A stretch of 64,000 nt of DNA from Isoetes taiwanensis (GCA_021234155.1 JAJEKV010000012.1:9886448-9950447), one strand, 5' to 3'. Numbered from the stretch's first letter, positions 32,925-43,960 are shown. The notes: generated by a model from the letters alone, not told the origin. Translations and numbers: made by a program.

Positions 32925-34390
32925 ATGGCAACTGCTGACTTCAGGCGATGGTACAGCGCCAGTGCACATGCAGCTGAGACCAATGTCAACACCATCTTCC
33001 AACTTTTCCAGAAAGAGATTGATGTCCAAGCAACTCTGCATGCAACGCCGGCATATAGGCGAGTTTTAACTGAGTTCCAAGCTAGGGTAGGTGGGTCCCT
33101 AGTGCGACTTCCCCTTATGCAGGGCTATTTTGTTCCCCGCCCATCCCTTCAAGCAGCCTTGGGTGATGTCCCGAACATTGCCAAGTACTTGACCAACAAG
33201 GCACAGAGGTTGCCAGATTACATGGTCCTGACAGTTGGCAGGACCAAGTATTTTTCCTACACCGCCGCCTTGGCCATATTCCTTTCCCACCGTGCTGAAA
33301 ACCCAATGGGGGAAACCTCTATTCCTCCCATGGAGGTGGACCCCATAGCATCCTCAGCAGCAGACCAGCTGCTTTTGCAGTACCAGCAAAAGCAAGAAGG
33401 AAAAACAGAAGAAGAAGAATCGGAAGATGAGGAATACGTGGAGCTCGACCCAGCAGAAGAACGGCGGCTAGCAGAAGAGGAGTTACTTAACCCGGCGAAG
33501 CCCGGCGGACCCTCGAAGTCGCTCCCCACGGGCTACCCGCTCCTCGGCGATATCCGAATCTCCACGAATGCGGGGAAGAGAGAACTCGGCTTCGGCGAGT
33601 TCTTTGCACCAACCACGGCAGCAACCGGACCTAGATGATTTCATCGTCAGGGGAGTCTCGGACTTCCGCTTCAAGTGAAGAAGCCGACACCTATACGGGA
33701 GTCGACTTGGGACATCAAGCCTACTGACAACATAAGGCAAATAATGGAAGCTTCGAGAAGCGCCATCGAGGAGGAGTTCTATGCCATCCAGGAACGGATG
33801 GGGATCCGTGGCAAGACCACAAGCATTTTGATGCCGAGCTCTTCGACACCAGCTCGCACAAGAGGAGCAGGAATCGACATCAGGCGAGTTTCATCGACAA
33901 TCAGAGATTACAGAGAAATCATTGAGGTAGAGGTCGATGATTCGGAAGGAAGACATAGATTTGGAGGCCAAGCGGGTGGCGAGTCATCAGCGACACACAA
34001 TGGCCAGGTCGTTGAGGTACTACCTTCCCCTTTCTTTGGATGAGAGAATAGCGGTAATACACCATAAAATTTAGTCCCCGGGGCGAAGAAGGAGTGTTTA
34101 TGCTCATTGCACTCTCTGGCTTTGTCATGCATGCTCGGATGACTGCAAACATCGACTATGCTGTCTTAGTCAAGAGAATGATAGCATTTGACATCTTCGA
34201 CTTCACTGTGCCCTACCGACGGCAGGGAAGAGTAGCAGTAACCGCGGCCTACACCTCCGACCGCAGAGTAGAGGAATTGGTGACAGCCTTGCAGGGCGGG
34301 ACGTCAACCAATACCCTCAGGAACTTGGGACGCTCGGTAGGAACGGCCCAAGTTAAGAAATTTCTCGAGGATAACCCATCCTACCGGTGA
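32925..34390 (+). pseudogene. Second accessory gene of the chromovirus, unrecognised protein
   Basis: Three open pieces read as one broken gene. 32925-33638 (237 codons) starts MATADFRRWYSASAH, has a compact middle (YFVPRPSLQAALGDVPNIAKY, split here as YFVPRPSLQ and ALGDVPNIAKY) and an acidic tail (EEEESEDEEYVELD). 33675-34043 is in the same frame. 34094-34390 is in another frame and ends EDNPSYR. An overlapping frame near 34012-34075 (RYYLPLSLDERIAVIHHKI) appears to bridge the last two through a frameshift. Expected product is about 480 residues. I find no histone fold, zinc knuckle or protease motif. Its promoter is homologous to that of the H3-like gene, and it lies just before gag, so the two may act together. 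An alternative is a duplicated gag-like protein. Confidence 0.6.
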
Positions 34391-34539
34391 TTTCAAGAAT
34401 AGTTAAAATCTTGATGCCGGAGGACTTGTATCTAAAATATTATATAATAAAAATATTTTGTTGCCAATATTTAAATACCTTGTTGATTGTATTTGGTTCC
34501 AAAAATTATATCGGCAAATACATGAATACAATAAAGTAA
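34391..34539 (+). other. 3' region of second accessory gene / gag leader
   Basis: AT-rich, with ATAATAAAAATATTTTG resembling a plant polyadenylation region. No coding. Confidence 0.3.
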
Positions 34540-36027
34540 ATGAATCTAACTGTAAGGCCATGGCCAACTGTGTATGCAGATAGGGAACAAAGAACAGTCG
34601 AACAAAACAGGAGGCCCAACAGAGACGAAGAGACCCCTGACAGGCAACCCATCCCAAGGAACCTGTTCGAAGCATTTGGTCCCATGACCCCAGAAGAGGA
34701 GATGTCACAAATGAGAACAGAACTCGACCAGATAAAGGCTCTATTAGCGGCACAAGCATCAGCCGGACCGCAAACAACACTTCGAAAGTCGGGGAAGGAT
34801 AAGAAGAGGAGTAAGAGAAGGAGGTCTCCTAGCACAGAGACCTCCGATTCAAGCTCGGTCTCGGACTCTGAGTCCGAGAAAGAGGCTGAACAAGTGCAGG
34901 ACCGTAGGAACGGCAGGCAGAAGGACGCTAAGGCCTTAGACTACCAGAAGAAGGTAGACTCAGCATTGGGCAACGTATGGAAGGCCAGGAAGCTTGAACA
35001 ATTCTCAGGCGAGAACAAGTCAGGCTTGGAAGCAGAGGCATGGCTCGATGAGATGAGCGAGTATGGCAATGCCTATGGGATGAAAGACAAGGACAAGGGC
35101 AGGGTGGCAACAGCCAACCTGAAGGGAGCAGCACGCATCTGGTGGAAGGGTTATGCCAAGGCCCATGGCTTAAGCAGAGATGGGTGCAGATTTAAAAAGT
35201 TTGCTAAAGCCTTTAAGCGCCATTACGTCCCCAGGGAACACAAGTCCAACATGATGCAGCAGTTCTACAGGTTGCAGCAAGGGTACAAAACAGTCCAGAA
35301 GTACACCGAGGAGTTCATGAGACTAAGGCTGTATGTGCCGAAGTTGAGTGAAAAATACGCAGTGGAGAGCTACATTGAATGATTGAACGAGGAAATCCGT
35401 AAGCTTGTAAGGGCAATAGATCCCAAGACAGTATCAGAAGCAGAATCCAAAGCAATAAGTTTGCAAGGAACGGGGTCTCAGAATAACGGGCAGAAGCAGC
35501 AATACTACCAGGATAGAGGCAAGGCAACAGGGAGTTATAGCCCTAGAGCATCCAGCCCAAGTCCAGCTAAATCCCCATATAGTGGCAATCAGGGGAGACA
35601 GCAGGAGAGGAAGCAGGTGTCCTTCAAGGACAAGCAGGAAGGGTCGAACTACTCAAAAGTAGTGCGATCTTTCTTACAAGCAATGCTCAAAGAGAAGAGA
35701 CAGGAGTGTATAGAGAAGCAGCTTTGCTTCAGATGCTTCCAACCAGGCCACAGAACGGCGAACTGCCCCTTCGTCATGAGCGCAGCGCTAGCGGAGTTCG
35801 GTGGATGGGACACTCCGTCTGACGATGACGGTGAGGCAGCACGCGACTACATTCAGGGTGAGTGTCACATTTTCGCTGCCACAGATACAGAACAAGCAGA
35901 GAACCAGTATAAGGTAATTTCCACAGTAGGGAAGGCCAAGGCCAAGTCTTTCATAGTCCTGATAGACTCGGGAAGTAGCCACAACTTTGCATCCCCAAGA
36001 ATGGTTGATATGTTGAAGTTGACATGA
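34540..36027 (+). pseudogene. gag and protease start of chromovirus
   Basis: One frame interrupted by an in-frame TGA at 35380. Before it comes the capsid-type region: WKARKLEQFSG, IWWKGYAKAHG, FKRHYVPREHK, YTEEFMRL, the usual retrotransposon-gag layout, after a Ser/Arg/Lys-rich N-terminus. After it comes a zinc knuckle, CFRCFQPGHRTANC (CX2CX4HX4C), near 35727-35768. The aspartic protease active site IDSGSSHNF follows near 35962. The frame ends at 36027, where the next piece continues in another frame. Gag forms the particle and packages RNA; protease cleaves the polyprotein. Confidence 0.88.
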
Positions 36028-37464
36028 AGTCCAAGCCGAGGCCCGTAATCTTGGCAAGTGGAGCAGTAAGACATATGGCAGGGAAAAGGATCAATTTCGA
36101 CATTGACTTGCCGGGAATTAATATCCCGATGGGGGCAGAAGTAATGGGCATCGGCAAGTACGACTTGATAATAGGAATGAAGTACCTTGGACCAGCAGGG
36201 GCCATCATTGATTGTGGAAAGCGGAAGGTGACCCTCACAACGCCCGACGGCAAAGTTATTGAGATCACAGGTAAGGAAGTTGCTCCCATCATGCAGTGTA
36301 TGTCTATTAAGAAGCTGCTCAAGTCTATCAAGAGCGAGCAGGTAGCATGTATCTTCAAACTTGAGATTGAAGAACCCGAGTCAGAGGAAAGCAAGGAAGA
36401 CAAGGTGCTCAGCAAGTTGCCCAAGCAAATAGCCAACTTGATCACGGAATTCCACGATCTCTTCCCAGATGAGATCGAGCAGCTTCCTCCTTACAGGGGA
36501 GTCGAGTGTGAGATAGCACTCGAACCAGGAACCAAGCCGACGAGCAAGGCTCCGTATAGAATGATGACGCAGGAACTGACGGAGCTAAAGAAGCAATTGC
36601 AGGAATTGCTCGACCTAGGCTTCATTAGACCTAGCGTCTCACCATTTGGGGCACCCATTCTCTTTGTCAAGAAGAAGGATGGCAGCTTGAGGATGTGCAT
36701 AGATTACGCACGGTGAATAAGCACACCATCAAGAACAAAAGTCGCGCTCCCGGATCGGACGACTTGATGGATCAGCTCAAAGGGCAAAAGTCTTCTCCAA
36801 GATCGACCTAAGGTCGGGTTATCACCGAGATCAGAATAAAGGAAGAAGGCGTCCACAAAAGCGGCCTTGGGACCCGGTATGGGCATTTCGAGTTCCGCAG
36901 TAATGCCATTTGGGCTATCAAATGCCCAAAGAACGTTCATGAGACTCATGAGCGACATCTTCGAGGAGTTCTTGGACACCTTCGTGATAGTGTTCTTTGG
37001 CGACATTACGGTGTATAGCGAGATCCATTGAAGAACATGCACAACACGTAAGAAGGGGTGCTCGAGAAGTTGAAAAAGGCACCGGTTATGCACGCCAAGT
37101 TGTCGAAATGCCGCTTCCTTGAGAGAAGGTGGAATACCTGGGTCATGTGATTTCAGCAGAAGGAATCTCGACGGATCCTGCCAAGATTGAAGCAGTGATT
37201 CAATGACCGGTGCCAAAGAACGTCCACGAGGTCAGAAGTTTCCTTGGCCTAGCAGGGTACTACAGGAAGTTCGTGAAGAACTTCGCAAAGATAGCAGCCC
37301 CACTAACAGACTTGACGAAGGCGGAAAAGGTGAAGAATTGGGCAGACCATTGGCTCAAGAAAGCCCAAGCAGGCTTTGAATTGTTGAAGGAAGCTTTAAC
37401 AACTGCCCCCATCTTAACCCCCGCCCGGACGGAGAAGGACAAGTTAGTGGCGGCGATGCATTAA
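36024..37464 (+). pseudogene. Protease C-terminus and reverse transcriptase
   Basis: 36024-36716 continues the protease (YDLIIGMKYL) and enters RT (LLDLGFIRPSVSPFGAPILFVKKKDGSLRMCIDY). It then frameshifts. Between 36717 and 37209 RT continues in broken frames: VNKHTIKNK, KVFSKIDLRSGYH, and the active-site strand reads [10 protein letters not shown]. The family norm is an F/Y-x-D-D box (for example VFLDDILVYS), so the first catalytic Asp is Gly here. 37210-37464 holds the RT thumb (VRSFLGLAGYYRKFV). This copy's RT cannot be active. Confidence 0.88.
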
Positions 37465-37485
37465 AGTAAGATAGCCCGCAGTGCG

Positions 37486-38214
37486 GTGCTCATGCAAGAA
37501 GAGCGGGTAATAGCGTATGACTCCAGGAAGATGAACGACGCCGAAACGTGTTACCCGACGCACGATCAGGAATTGCTTGCAGTTGTCAGGGCATTAAGAA
37601 TTTGGAGGCACTACCTCTTAGGAAGGAAGTTCCAGTTGGACACGGATCATCAGAGCCTCCAATATATATTCACGCAACCACACCTTAACCTGAGGCAGCG
37701 AAGGTGGATGGAATTCCTCGAAGAGTATGACTTTGACATAGTCTACAAGCCGGGGAAGCTTAATGTGGTAGCAGATGCACTTTCAAGGCATCCACTGACA
37801 ACTAGAGTGCATTGCAATGCAATTTCGACACTCTCCAGTGATTTCGGGAAGAAGATTGAAGAAACCTTGCCAACGGATGTGGACTTCAAGGAAGTATGGG
37901 CAAGCTTGTGCAAGAAAGTAAGAACAGACAAGGAGAGGGAAACCTTCAAAAATTTTAAGAAGGAAGGTAACCTTCTGTACCATAAGAACAAGTTGTGCGT
38001 GCCTCAATCATCAGGAGTAAGAAAGTTGATCATCCACGACACCCACAATAGCCCAATAGCTGGCCATGCAGGATTCATGAAGACATACTTCAAAGTGTGT
38101 AGCAGCTATTATTGGCCAGGAATGAAGAAGCAGGTAGCTCGCCACATCAAGGAATGTCAGCTATGTCAGCAAACGAAGGCAGAACAGCTTCGAATTAGCG
38201 GTGCCAAATGCTAA
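37486..38214 (+). pseudogene. RNase H and integrase zinc domain
   Basis: Open frame with RNase H features (IAYDSRKMNDAE, THDQELLAVVRALRIWRHYLLG, TDHQSLQYIF, NVVADALSRH). The integrase HHCC domain follows: HDTHNSPIAGHAGF and CQLCQQTK. The start of RNase H lies before 37486, across a stop at 37462-37464 and a gap in frame. Degrades the RNA strand during cDNA synthesis; the zinc domain helps multimerise integrase. Confidence 0.88.
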
Positions 38215-39096
38215 GTGGGAGGTCGTCAGCATGGACTTCATAACAGGGCTTCCAAGAACAGTAAGAGGAAAGGATGCCTTGGTTGTAGTCGACAAGTTGT
38301 CAAAAATGGCACATTTTGTGCCCTGCAGGACCACGGACACAGCTATGGACACGGCGAAGCTCTTCACCAAAGAAATCTTCAGGCTCCATGGCATGCCAAG
38401 GGAAATTATCTCCGACTGAGATCCGAAGTTCATCAGTGCCTTTTGGCAAGACCTCTTTGCAACGATTCAGACGAAGCTATCCATGAGCACGGCCTATCAT
38501 CCCCAGACGGATGGGCAAACGGAGCCAGAATATTAGAGGATATGCTACGAAACTATGTCTGGAACAAGCAAGGTATGTGGGAAGAGTTTATTCACTTGGT
38601 GGAGTTTGCATATAATAGCACCAAGCAGGAATCATCCCAAATGTCGCCGTTCATGATTAATTACGGCTACCAATGCCTGACTCCAGACACTTGGCACAAC
38701 CCCGTGTCAAAAGTGGAAGTTTCGCAGCAAATGTTGGGCGACATGCAGCAGCTCGTGGAAGAAGTTCGAGGATATCTTCTCGCAGCAAGGAGTCGACAAA
38801 AGAGCATCGCCGACAAGCATCGGACAGTCAGAGAGTTCCAAGTTGGAGATGATGTATGGCTCAAGATAAAAGTGAAGCAGGCGAAGCTCCGCATCGGAAA
38901 TTGTAAGAAGCTTGCTCCAAGGTGGGCTGGACCCTTCAGAATAATCCAAAGAGTAGGTAACCAATCCTACAAGCTAGACTTGCCAGCACACTTAAAGATC
39001 CACAAAGTCTTCCACGTGAGTTTGCTGAAGAAGCATACTCCCAATCCAGATGAAGTCTTGGACACTCCAACGATGTTGGAAATGACAGAAGAGTAG
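38201..39096 (+). pseudogene. Integrase core and GPY/F domain
   Basis: Core triad: Asp in MDFITGLPRT (near 38232), Asp in ISD*DPKF (near 38413, with a TGA stop just after it in place of the usual Arg codon) and Glu in HPQTDGQTE (near 38520). A frameshift near 38520-38535 moves the frame. The rest is open to 39096, with FAYNSTKQESSQMSPF and the GPY/F module WAGPFRIIQRVGNQSYKLDLP (in two parts: WAGPFRIIQRVG, NQSYKLDLP). It ends at TAG where the frame continues into the chromodomain. Confidence 0.88.
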
Positions 39097-39333
39097 ATAG
39101 AAATAGTTTCAGAACTGATTCTTGATAAAGCATTCAAGAAGACAAGGAGATCGGAGTTTCTCCAATACTTGGTCAAGTGGAAACACTTGCCGGTGGAAGA
39201 CGCAACATGGGTACTTAAGAGAGATCTGATAAAGCAGTACCCACAGTTTATGGAGCAATGGGATGGCAAGATCATCTCCGAAGAAATTGGCTCAGGCATG
39301 TCGATTTGTGTAGATTTATGTCTTGCTAGCTAA
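39097..39333 (+). pseudogene. C-terminal chromodomain of integrase
   Basis: After an in-frame TAG (probably from CAG), 78 codons encode EIVSELILDK, FLQYLVKWKHLP and DATWVLKRDL, a chromodomain. Relative to HP1 only the Trp of the aromatic cage is kept; the first and third aromatic positions are Ile and Leu, as in the group II chromodomains of many plant chromoviruses. Such domains are thought to steer integration to heterochromatin or centromeres. In the same element as an H3-like gene this is notable. Confidence 0.85.
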
Positions 39334-40162
39334 GAATAATCTACGCATGCAACCTATGCTAAGTATGGGTTGCATGCGTTGTTACCGATGATGAGACCAC
39401 TACGGTGATCTCTAGGACGTGGTGTAATGTCAATGTAGGCATGACCGCGGTCCCGCTTGGGAAGTCTACTTCTGTCCCACGGAAGTAGACGACCTCGAGA
39501 GATAAGAGGTCATTCAGGAATGCATTGATAGGAAAAGCACCTCTAGTCAATGCCTACGGGGAGGACTCTATCCGTCGCGCCCCATATACGCGAAGGACCC
39601 TATCCTCCATGCTGGGCAACTAAAGGTGTAGGCATGAGCGCCATATAGGCATTATAGGGCACTGTCTCCACGGCCACGATGGAAGAAGCATCCTCTTCCT
39701 ACGCCGGGAGATTAGCTATGCATTCATGTAGATAGTTGGGGTGGTTCCCTTATAACCAAATTTATAAATAATTAAAATGGTACTAACGTAGTGTCGACCT
39801 GCAGGCCAATAGAGCGCTCCGGAGGGCAAGGAGGTCGAGCTACGAAGACTTGCAACACAAATTTTGTTGGAATGTGTTGCAAGGAATGAAGAGTACCTCA
39901 AAGAATAATTGTATATATTAAAATATTGATAAACTAAAATATTGTAATAAGTGAAACTAATGGGTAACTTGTTGTAATGACATACGGATTGATAAGTTAT
40001 TTGACTGAATAATGGTATAATAATGTTCTAAAAATATTACCTTAAGGTAATCCTAATAAATGTGTAAGTATGATAATAGTATATCGTATGCATCAAGTTG
40101 ATTGCAGATTAGGAAGATCCCAAGGTGGGGAGACCCACGATGCTGCGGACAGCATCATTTTA
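39334..40162 (+). other. Chromovirus 3' untranslated region
   Basis: No ORF of interest. A perfect 9-bp hairpin (GTCTACTTC 39464-39472, GAAGTAGAC 39482-39490) lies here. Confidence 0.5.
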
Positions 40163-40174
40163 AGGTGGGGAGAA
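40163..40174 (+). other. Polypurine tract
   Basis: AGGTGGGGAGAA lies directly before the 3' LTR start TGTGACG. It is the plus-strand primer site expected for a Ty3/Gypsy element. Confidence 0.85.
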
Positions 40175-41685
40175 TGTGACGTTCCAGTACGATATACGGT
40201 CTCAAGACATATACCGTACTGCACCGTCACGCATACACGCCATTCCAATCGACGTGTACGCCGACATGTAGCCAAGCAAGTGGCGCCCTAGGGGGCAACT
40301 TGCAAGGGTGCGCACACTTATTAATGTGCGCACTTTAGACCATTAACCCTTAAAGAGGCATAGCAAGGGTCATAGAAACCCTAAACCTAACTGATAGCCT
40401 ATGTAAGGCAACTAAACCCTAATTCTTCCTTTTTCGTACACGAACCTTCCGAGCTCCAGTTCGCGCGCCTCAAGAGTCCATTCCGACTCCCAAGAACTGC
40501 CCGTGCGCCCTATCTCGTCAGGTTCCCTTTTCGACCACATCCCCAAGCAGAACAGCGACATGGACGCATTCGGATCAAGAGGAGTGAACCAGGGATCAGG
40601 TATTTAGTCAATCTAATAGCCTAAACCGTATTCCAGCCATCGAACCAATAGGTTTAGCCTATTAAATTGCCCATAGTAGCCAAGTAGATCCCCAGACACC
40701 AGCCCTAACTAAAGAACCTAACTCTATGATATAGATTAGATCTAATTCTTTAGTTCTGCTGTGATGTAGATGGATGATGTTACCCTGTGGACTCATTGTA
40801 TTGGGAAGGGGGGTAGAGACCCTAAAGCCTAGTAGTAGATGCTCCTAGCTAGCCTCCTTAGCACACTGTAGATTTGGCCTGTGTACAAGAACTACACCTA
40901 GTTGTGGGTGGAGGGGCCAGACTGGCTCAGAAGGAGGTTCGTGTTATGACTCTTGACCAATCCCTCTGGTGTGTTAAAGTCTACCGGGGATCATAGTGGA
41001 CTAGGTCTAATGGATTGCCACTGAGTGTGGGCAAGGCATGGGCTCGACACCCGTGGGGTGATGCGTCACTCTCCAGTGGGTTCAAGTCGAATAAGGGCAG
41101 TGGCCCTCTAGTCACCTTGAGTCAGCATGGAGATCTCTGGAGGGAGTGATCCCTACCTGCCCCATCGGAACTGGGGAGATGCAACCCAGGAATAACCCCT
41201 TTGGCTATGCATCCGGCGGGCTACAGTCAGGTCCCAACACTCTTCAACCTACTCTGCAAAGTGTGCACAGGAGGGGCGGATGGAGTGGACAACCCTATGC
41301 CATGTTCTCATGCCAGCCAAATCCATTGTCATGAATTCTGTCTGCAATGAACTCTGGAGACCCAAGCCGTCAGTCATCCCCTGGAGTCTGAGCCTTGGGT
41401 AGGAACCCATATGTATTGTGCTGATCTTTGTCTATGCAGATGTTGTTGTACCACCCTTCGAGGTGGATATGTGATGATGTTGTATACTGACATGTATGTT
41501 TACGCTTCCGCAGCTAGGTAGGCCCTGAGGGAGACGGGGTAAAATGACCCCTTCATTCTTCCCACTGGAACTCATTACGGTTGCAATGATATGTGGAGGG
41601 CCCTGTATCAGCATGGAGCTAGTATGGGGGATGAACTCCTGTTTGTATACGGTGAGTGCACCGTATACGAGTAGGGGCCGTCACA
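40175..41685 (+). repeat. 3' LTR of chromovirus
   Basis: 1511 bp, TGTGACG...CGTCACA, followed by the target duplication GTAAT. It contains a 20-bp block absent from the 5' LTR near 40430 (TTTTTCGTACACGAACC) and another near 40548. At 41647-41668 there is a perfect hairpin TATACGGTG, AGTG, CACCGTATA. Confidence 0.93.
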
Positions 41686-41714
41686 GTAATGGGCTCACTA
41701 ATGCATAGTATTAT

Positions 41715-41855
41715 TATCAGATCCTTTTTTCCATCATTCTGGATTTTGGATTTTTCCTGCTGCCACATCCTTTTTCCATCGTGTGGATTTTGGATTCCTC
41801 GCTGCCATTCATCCTTTTTCCATCAATCTGGATTTTGGATTTTTTTCCATCTGCT
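41715..41855 (+). repeat. Three tandem units of about 50 bp
   Basis: Three units share ATCC(T)nCCATC, TGGATTTTGGATT and CTGCCA/CTGCTG words, just past the chromovirus target duplication. Confidence 0.55.
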
Positions 41856-42699
41856 GCTCTTTCAAAATCTGCCATAGCTATCAAGTTTTTCTCCTTCTTT
41901 GTTGTTGCTTTGAAGAGCTTCCTGCAAGAAGCCTAAGACTTAGCTTTAAGACTTCACGCTCATGAATTATGAACAAAAGGACGAACATTTCAAATAAGTG
42001 CGCAATAAGTTCAAGGACCTGTCAGCACATAAATTTGCAGATTAGAAGAATAAAAAAGATGCATACACATCAACCATCAAAGTTGCGGACTAAGCAATTA
42101 CCTGAGAACAGAATCCTCTATCTTCTACGCCCACAAAATGCAAAGGCCTTGGTTAGAAAATATGGTGTAGAAGAGCCTGAGCAAAAATTTGCGTGCATTG
42201 AAGAACTCAGTCATATAAAGGTTGAAAAATTGGAAATTGAAATGGAGAGCCTTCAACAGAAGAACTTGAGCTAAGAATACCAACTCCATGATACATTCAA
42301 ATAAATGCTAGAATAGAAGGATTATTTATCTCATAATTAGGGTTAAAGTTGTAACCAATATAGATCATGCCACAGTCTAACCCCTTGCCATCCAATGGAA
42401 GGCTTGGGAACAGGTGCTGGATTTTTCTTGAGGGGTTAAAGTTGCTTCTCCTCAACCAACTACAACAACTTTTAGGAAGAATAGATAAAAGGAAATGAGC
42501 TTTCATATGCACTATCAAATTGAGAATCTCATACCTTATATGAAAGGCTGCCCCAATTGGCCACGTCCATGCAAATGTCTTATCTTTAGTTCGTATGATG
42601 TATATCAACAAATGAATTTTTGAAAATTAACATTCTATGTGTGAATGTTTAAATGCACCTAGAAAAGGATATCCTTCAGAAAAGGATGGTGCACTGCAG

Positions 42700-42812
42700 G
42701 ACCTTGGGATCCATTATGTGTTTCATGTAAGTCAACTGAAGCGTGTTATACTAGATACAGATAATGTGGTTAGTCCTGAGAGTATACCACTTGTCTTAAC
42801 TCCTTTATAACG
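42700..42812 (+). pseudogene. Gypsy integrase C-terminal scrap
   Basis: A short open stretch reads YVFHVSQLKRVI followed by VVSPESIPLVLTP. This is the end of a Ty3/Gypsy integrase (HPVFHVSxLKK...). Nothing else of that element is nearby; it is an old fragment unrelated to the two complete elements. Confidence 0.6.
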
Positions 42813-42829
42813 CCAGAACATCCATTAAC

Positions 42830-43250
42830 ATCCAACATATAAAAATTAAATCCCCAACACATAACAACCAACACATAACAACCATTGACATTAACAAGCA
42901 ACACATAACTACCATTGACATTAATTAACACAACCATTGGGTCCAACACATTTAAATTAAAATCCCCCTTAAACCCTTTGGTTTGGGTGCATATTCACAC
43001 GGAGGTGACTCCGGGCAACGAGAGCTGTTGGATAGGCATATTCACCCCTTATTCCTTAATCTACACCGTACGTAAAGTTCCTCATTTGTGGGGTATGCAA
43101 GTACAAAATTTGCTATACTGTATAACAAGATTCACAAAATACTATAAGATTTCAAGCGGAATACTATATGGTGTTGATTTCGTACGTGCAAAATACAATT
43201 ATGAGGGCTCTCGCTGCCCTATGTCACCCCCCGTGTGAATATGTAGCATA
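42830..43250. repeat. Foldback/MITE-like element, second copy
   Basis: Begins with short AACACATAACAACCATTGACATTAA-type tandem words (42845-42930). The left inverted repeat follows (42941-43010, with CCAACACA, CCCTTTGGTTTGGGTGCAT and CATATTCACACGG). Its core matches 62-225, and a truncated right repeat (CTCTCGCTGCCCTA...CCCCCCGTGTGAATATG) ends at 43242. See 1-365. Confidence 0.55.
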
Positions 43251-43370
43251 ATAACAGGGGGTTTTCTTTGTGTTTTTGTACGCTTTTCACTAAGGTTTTC
43301 CTATGATTTCGTGATGTATTCAAATGGATGTACTAATGCGTACATCTAGAATGCATCATTTCTAAGCCAT
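43235..43370 (+). repeat. Repeat shared with 4915-5080
   Basis: Reverse complement of the repeat at 4920-5080. It abuts the foldback element's right end, GAATATGTAGCAT being shared between the two families. Confidence 0.55.
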
Positions 43371-43393
43371 TGATTTTAGCCCCTTTTTTTTTC

Positions 43394-43800
43394 AATGGTC
43401 AACAACCAATGGCTCACAACAAAAGCCCTTTTTTTGTGTGTGTGGTGCATAATGGTCAACAACCAATGGCTCACAACAAAACCCCTCTTTTTGTGTGTGT
43501 GGTGCATAATGGGCACATGAAGGGCTTGAAGGGCGCATGAAGGGCTTGAAGGGTGCATGTAGTGCAGTTTCCCCGCCGGCAACACATTTCTTATCATAAC
43601 TTTTGATCCAGAGCTCTGTTTCAGATGATTTTTATTGCGTTGGAAAGCTCTCTCCGAGATCTTTTTGATAGTGTATGATATGGATATGTTTGGTTAAGTT
43701 ATCTATGCTAAAACAGCAATTTTTCGGCCGGGTTGGGCACATGAAGGGCTTGAAGGGCGCATGTAGTGCAGTTTCCCCGCCGGCAACACATTTCAAAATC
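43394..43800 (+). repeat. Local duplications
   Basis: AATGGTCAACAACCAATGGC...GTGTGTGGTGCATAATGG occurs twice (43394 and 43452). GGGCACATGAAGGGCTTGAA... through CCCCGCCGGCAACACATTTC occurs twice (43508 and 43733). No gene. Confidence 0.55.
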
Positions 43801-43843
43801 TGCAAAGACTTGATTGGTGAATTGATTCTTTAAGAAAGAATCA

Positions 43844-43960
43844 AGATAAGATAAGATAAATAAGATAAGATAAGATAAGATGGGTTTTTACGTCCACGGG
43901 AACCCAATAGGTTATGGGACGACACATGCAAGGGCAACAACCCATCTAAAACCTGGGGAC
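43844..43960 (-). mobile_element. LINE/SINE-type 3' end with GATAA tail
   Basis: A (GATAA)n run is followed by GGTTTTTACGTCCACGG, CCCAATAGGTTATGGGAC and ACATGCAAGGG. Read on the minus strand this ends ...GTGGACGTAAAAACC(TTATC)n, a non-LTR element end with a microsatellite tail. Related ends are at 45045-45130 and 63757-64000. The body to the right (to about 44.3 kb) has no recognisable coding. Confidence 0.5.

Larger units (their letters stand above)
25949..41685 (+). mobile_element. Complete Ty3/Gypsy chromovirus with two accessory genes
   Basis: The element is bounded by 1.46- and 1.51-kb direct LTRs that begin TGTGACG; the 3' one ends CGTCACA. A perfect 5-bp target duplication GTAAT flanks it. 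Order inside: LTR, tRNA-iMet primer site, histone-H3-like gene (split by a nested element at 29135-32061), second accessory gene, gag, protease, RT, RNase H, integrase, chromodomain, purine tract, LTR. The RT-RH-INT order with a C-terminal chromodomain defines a chromovirus. Without the nested element its length would be about 12.8 kb, large for the group because of the two extra genes. gag-pol carries several stops and frameshifts, so this copy is not autonomous. Confidence 0.93.

Noticed and set aside
32925-34390. Second accessory ORF as another core histone (H4, H2A or H2B)
   Set aside because: No histone-fold motif could be aligned; only small chance similarities.
36020-36030. ATGA overlap as a programmed frameshift between protease and RT
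   Set aside because: Many other random lesions occur in this pol, the overlap lies inside the protease domain, and no slippery site or hairpin stands out.
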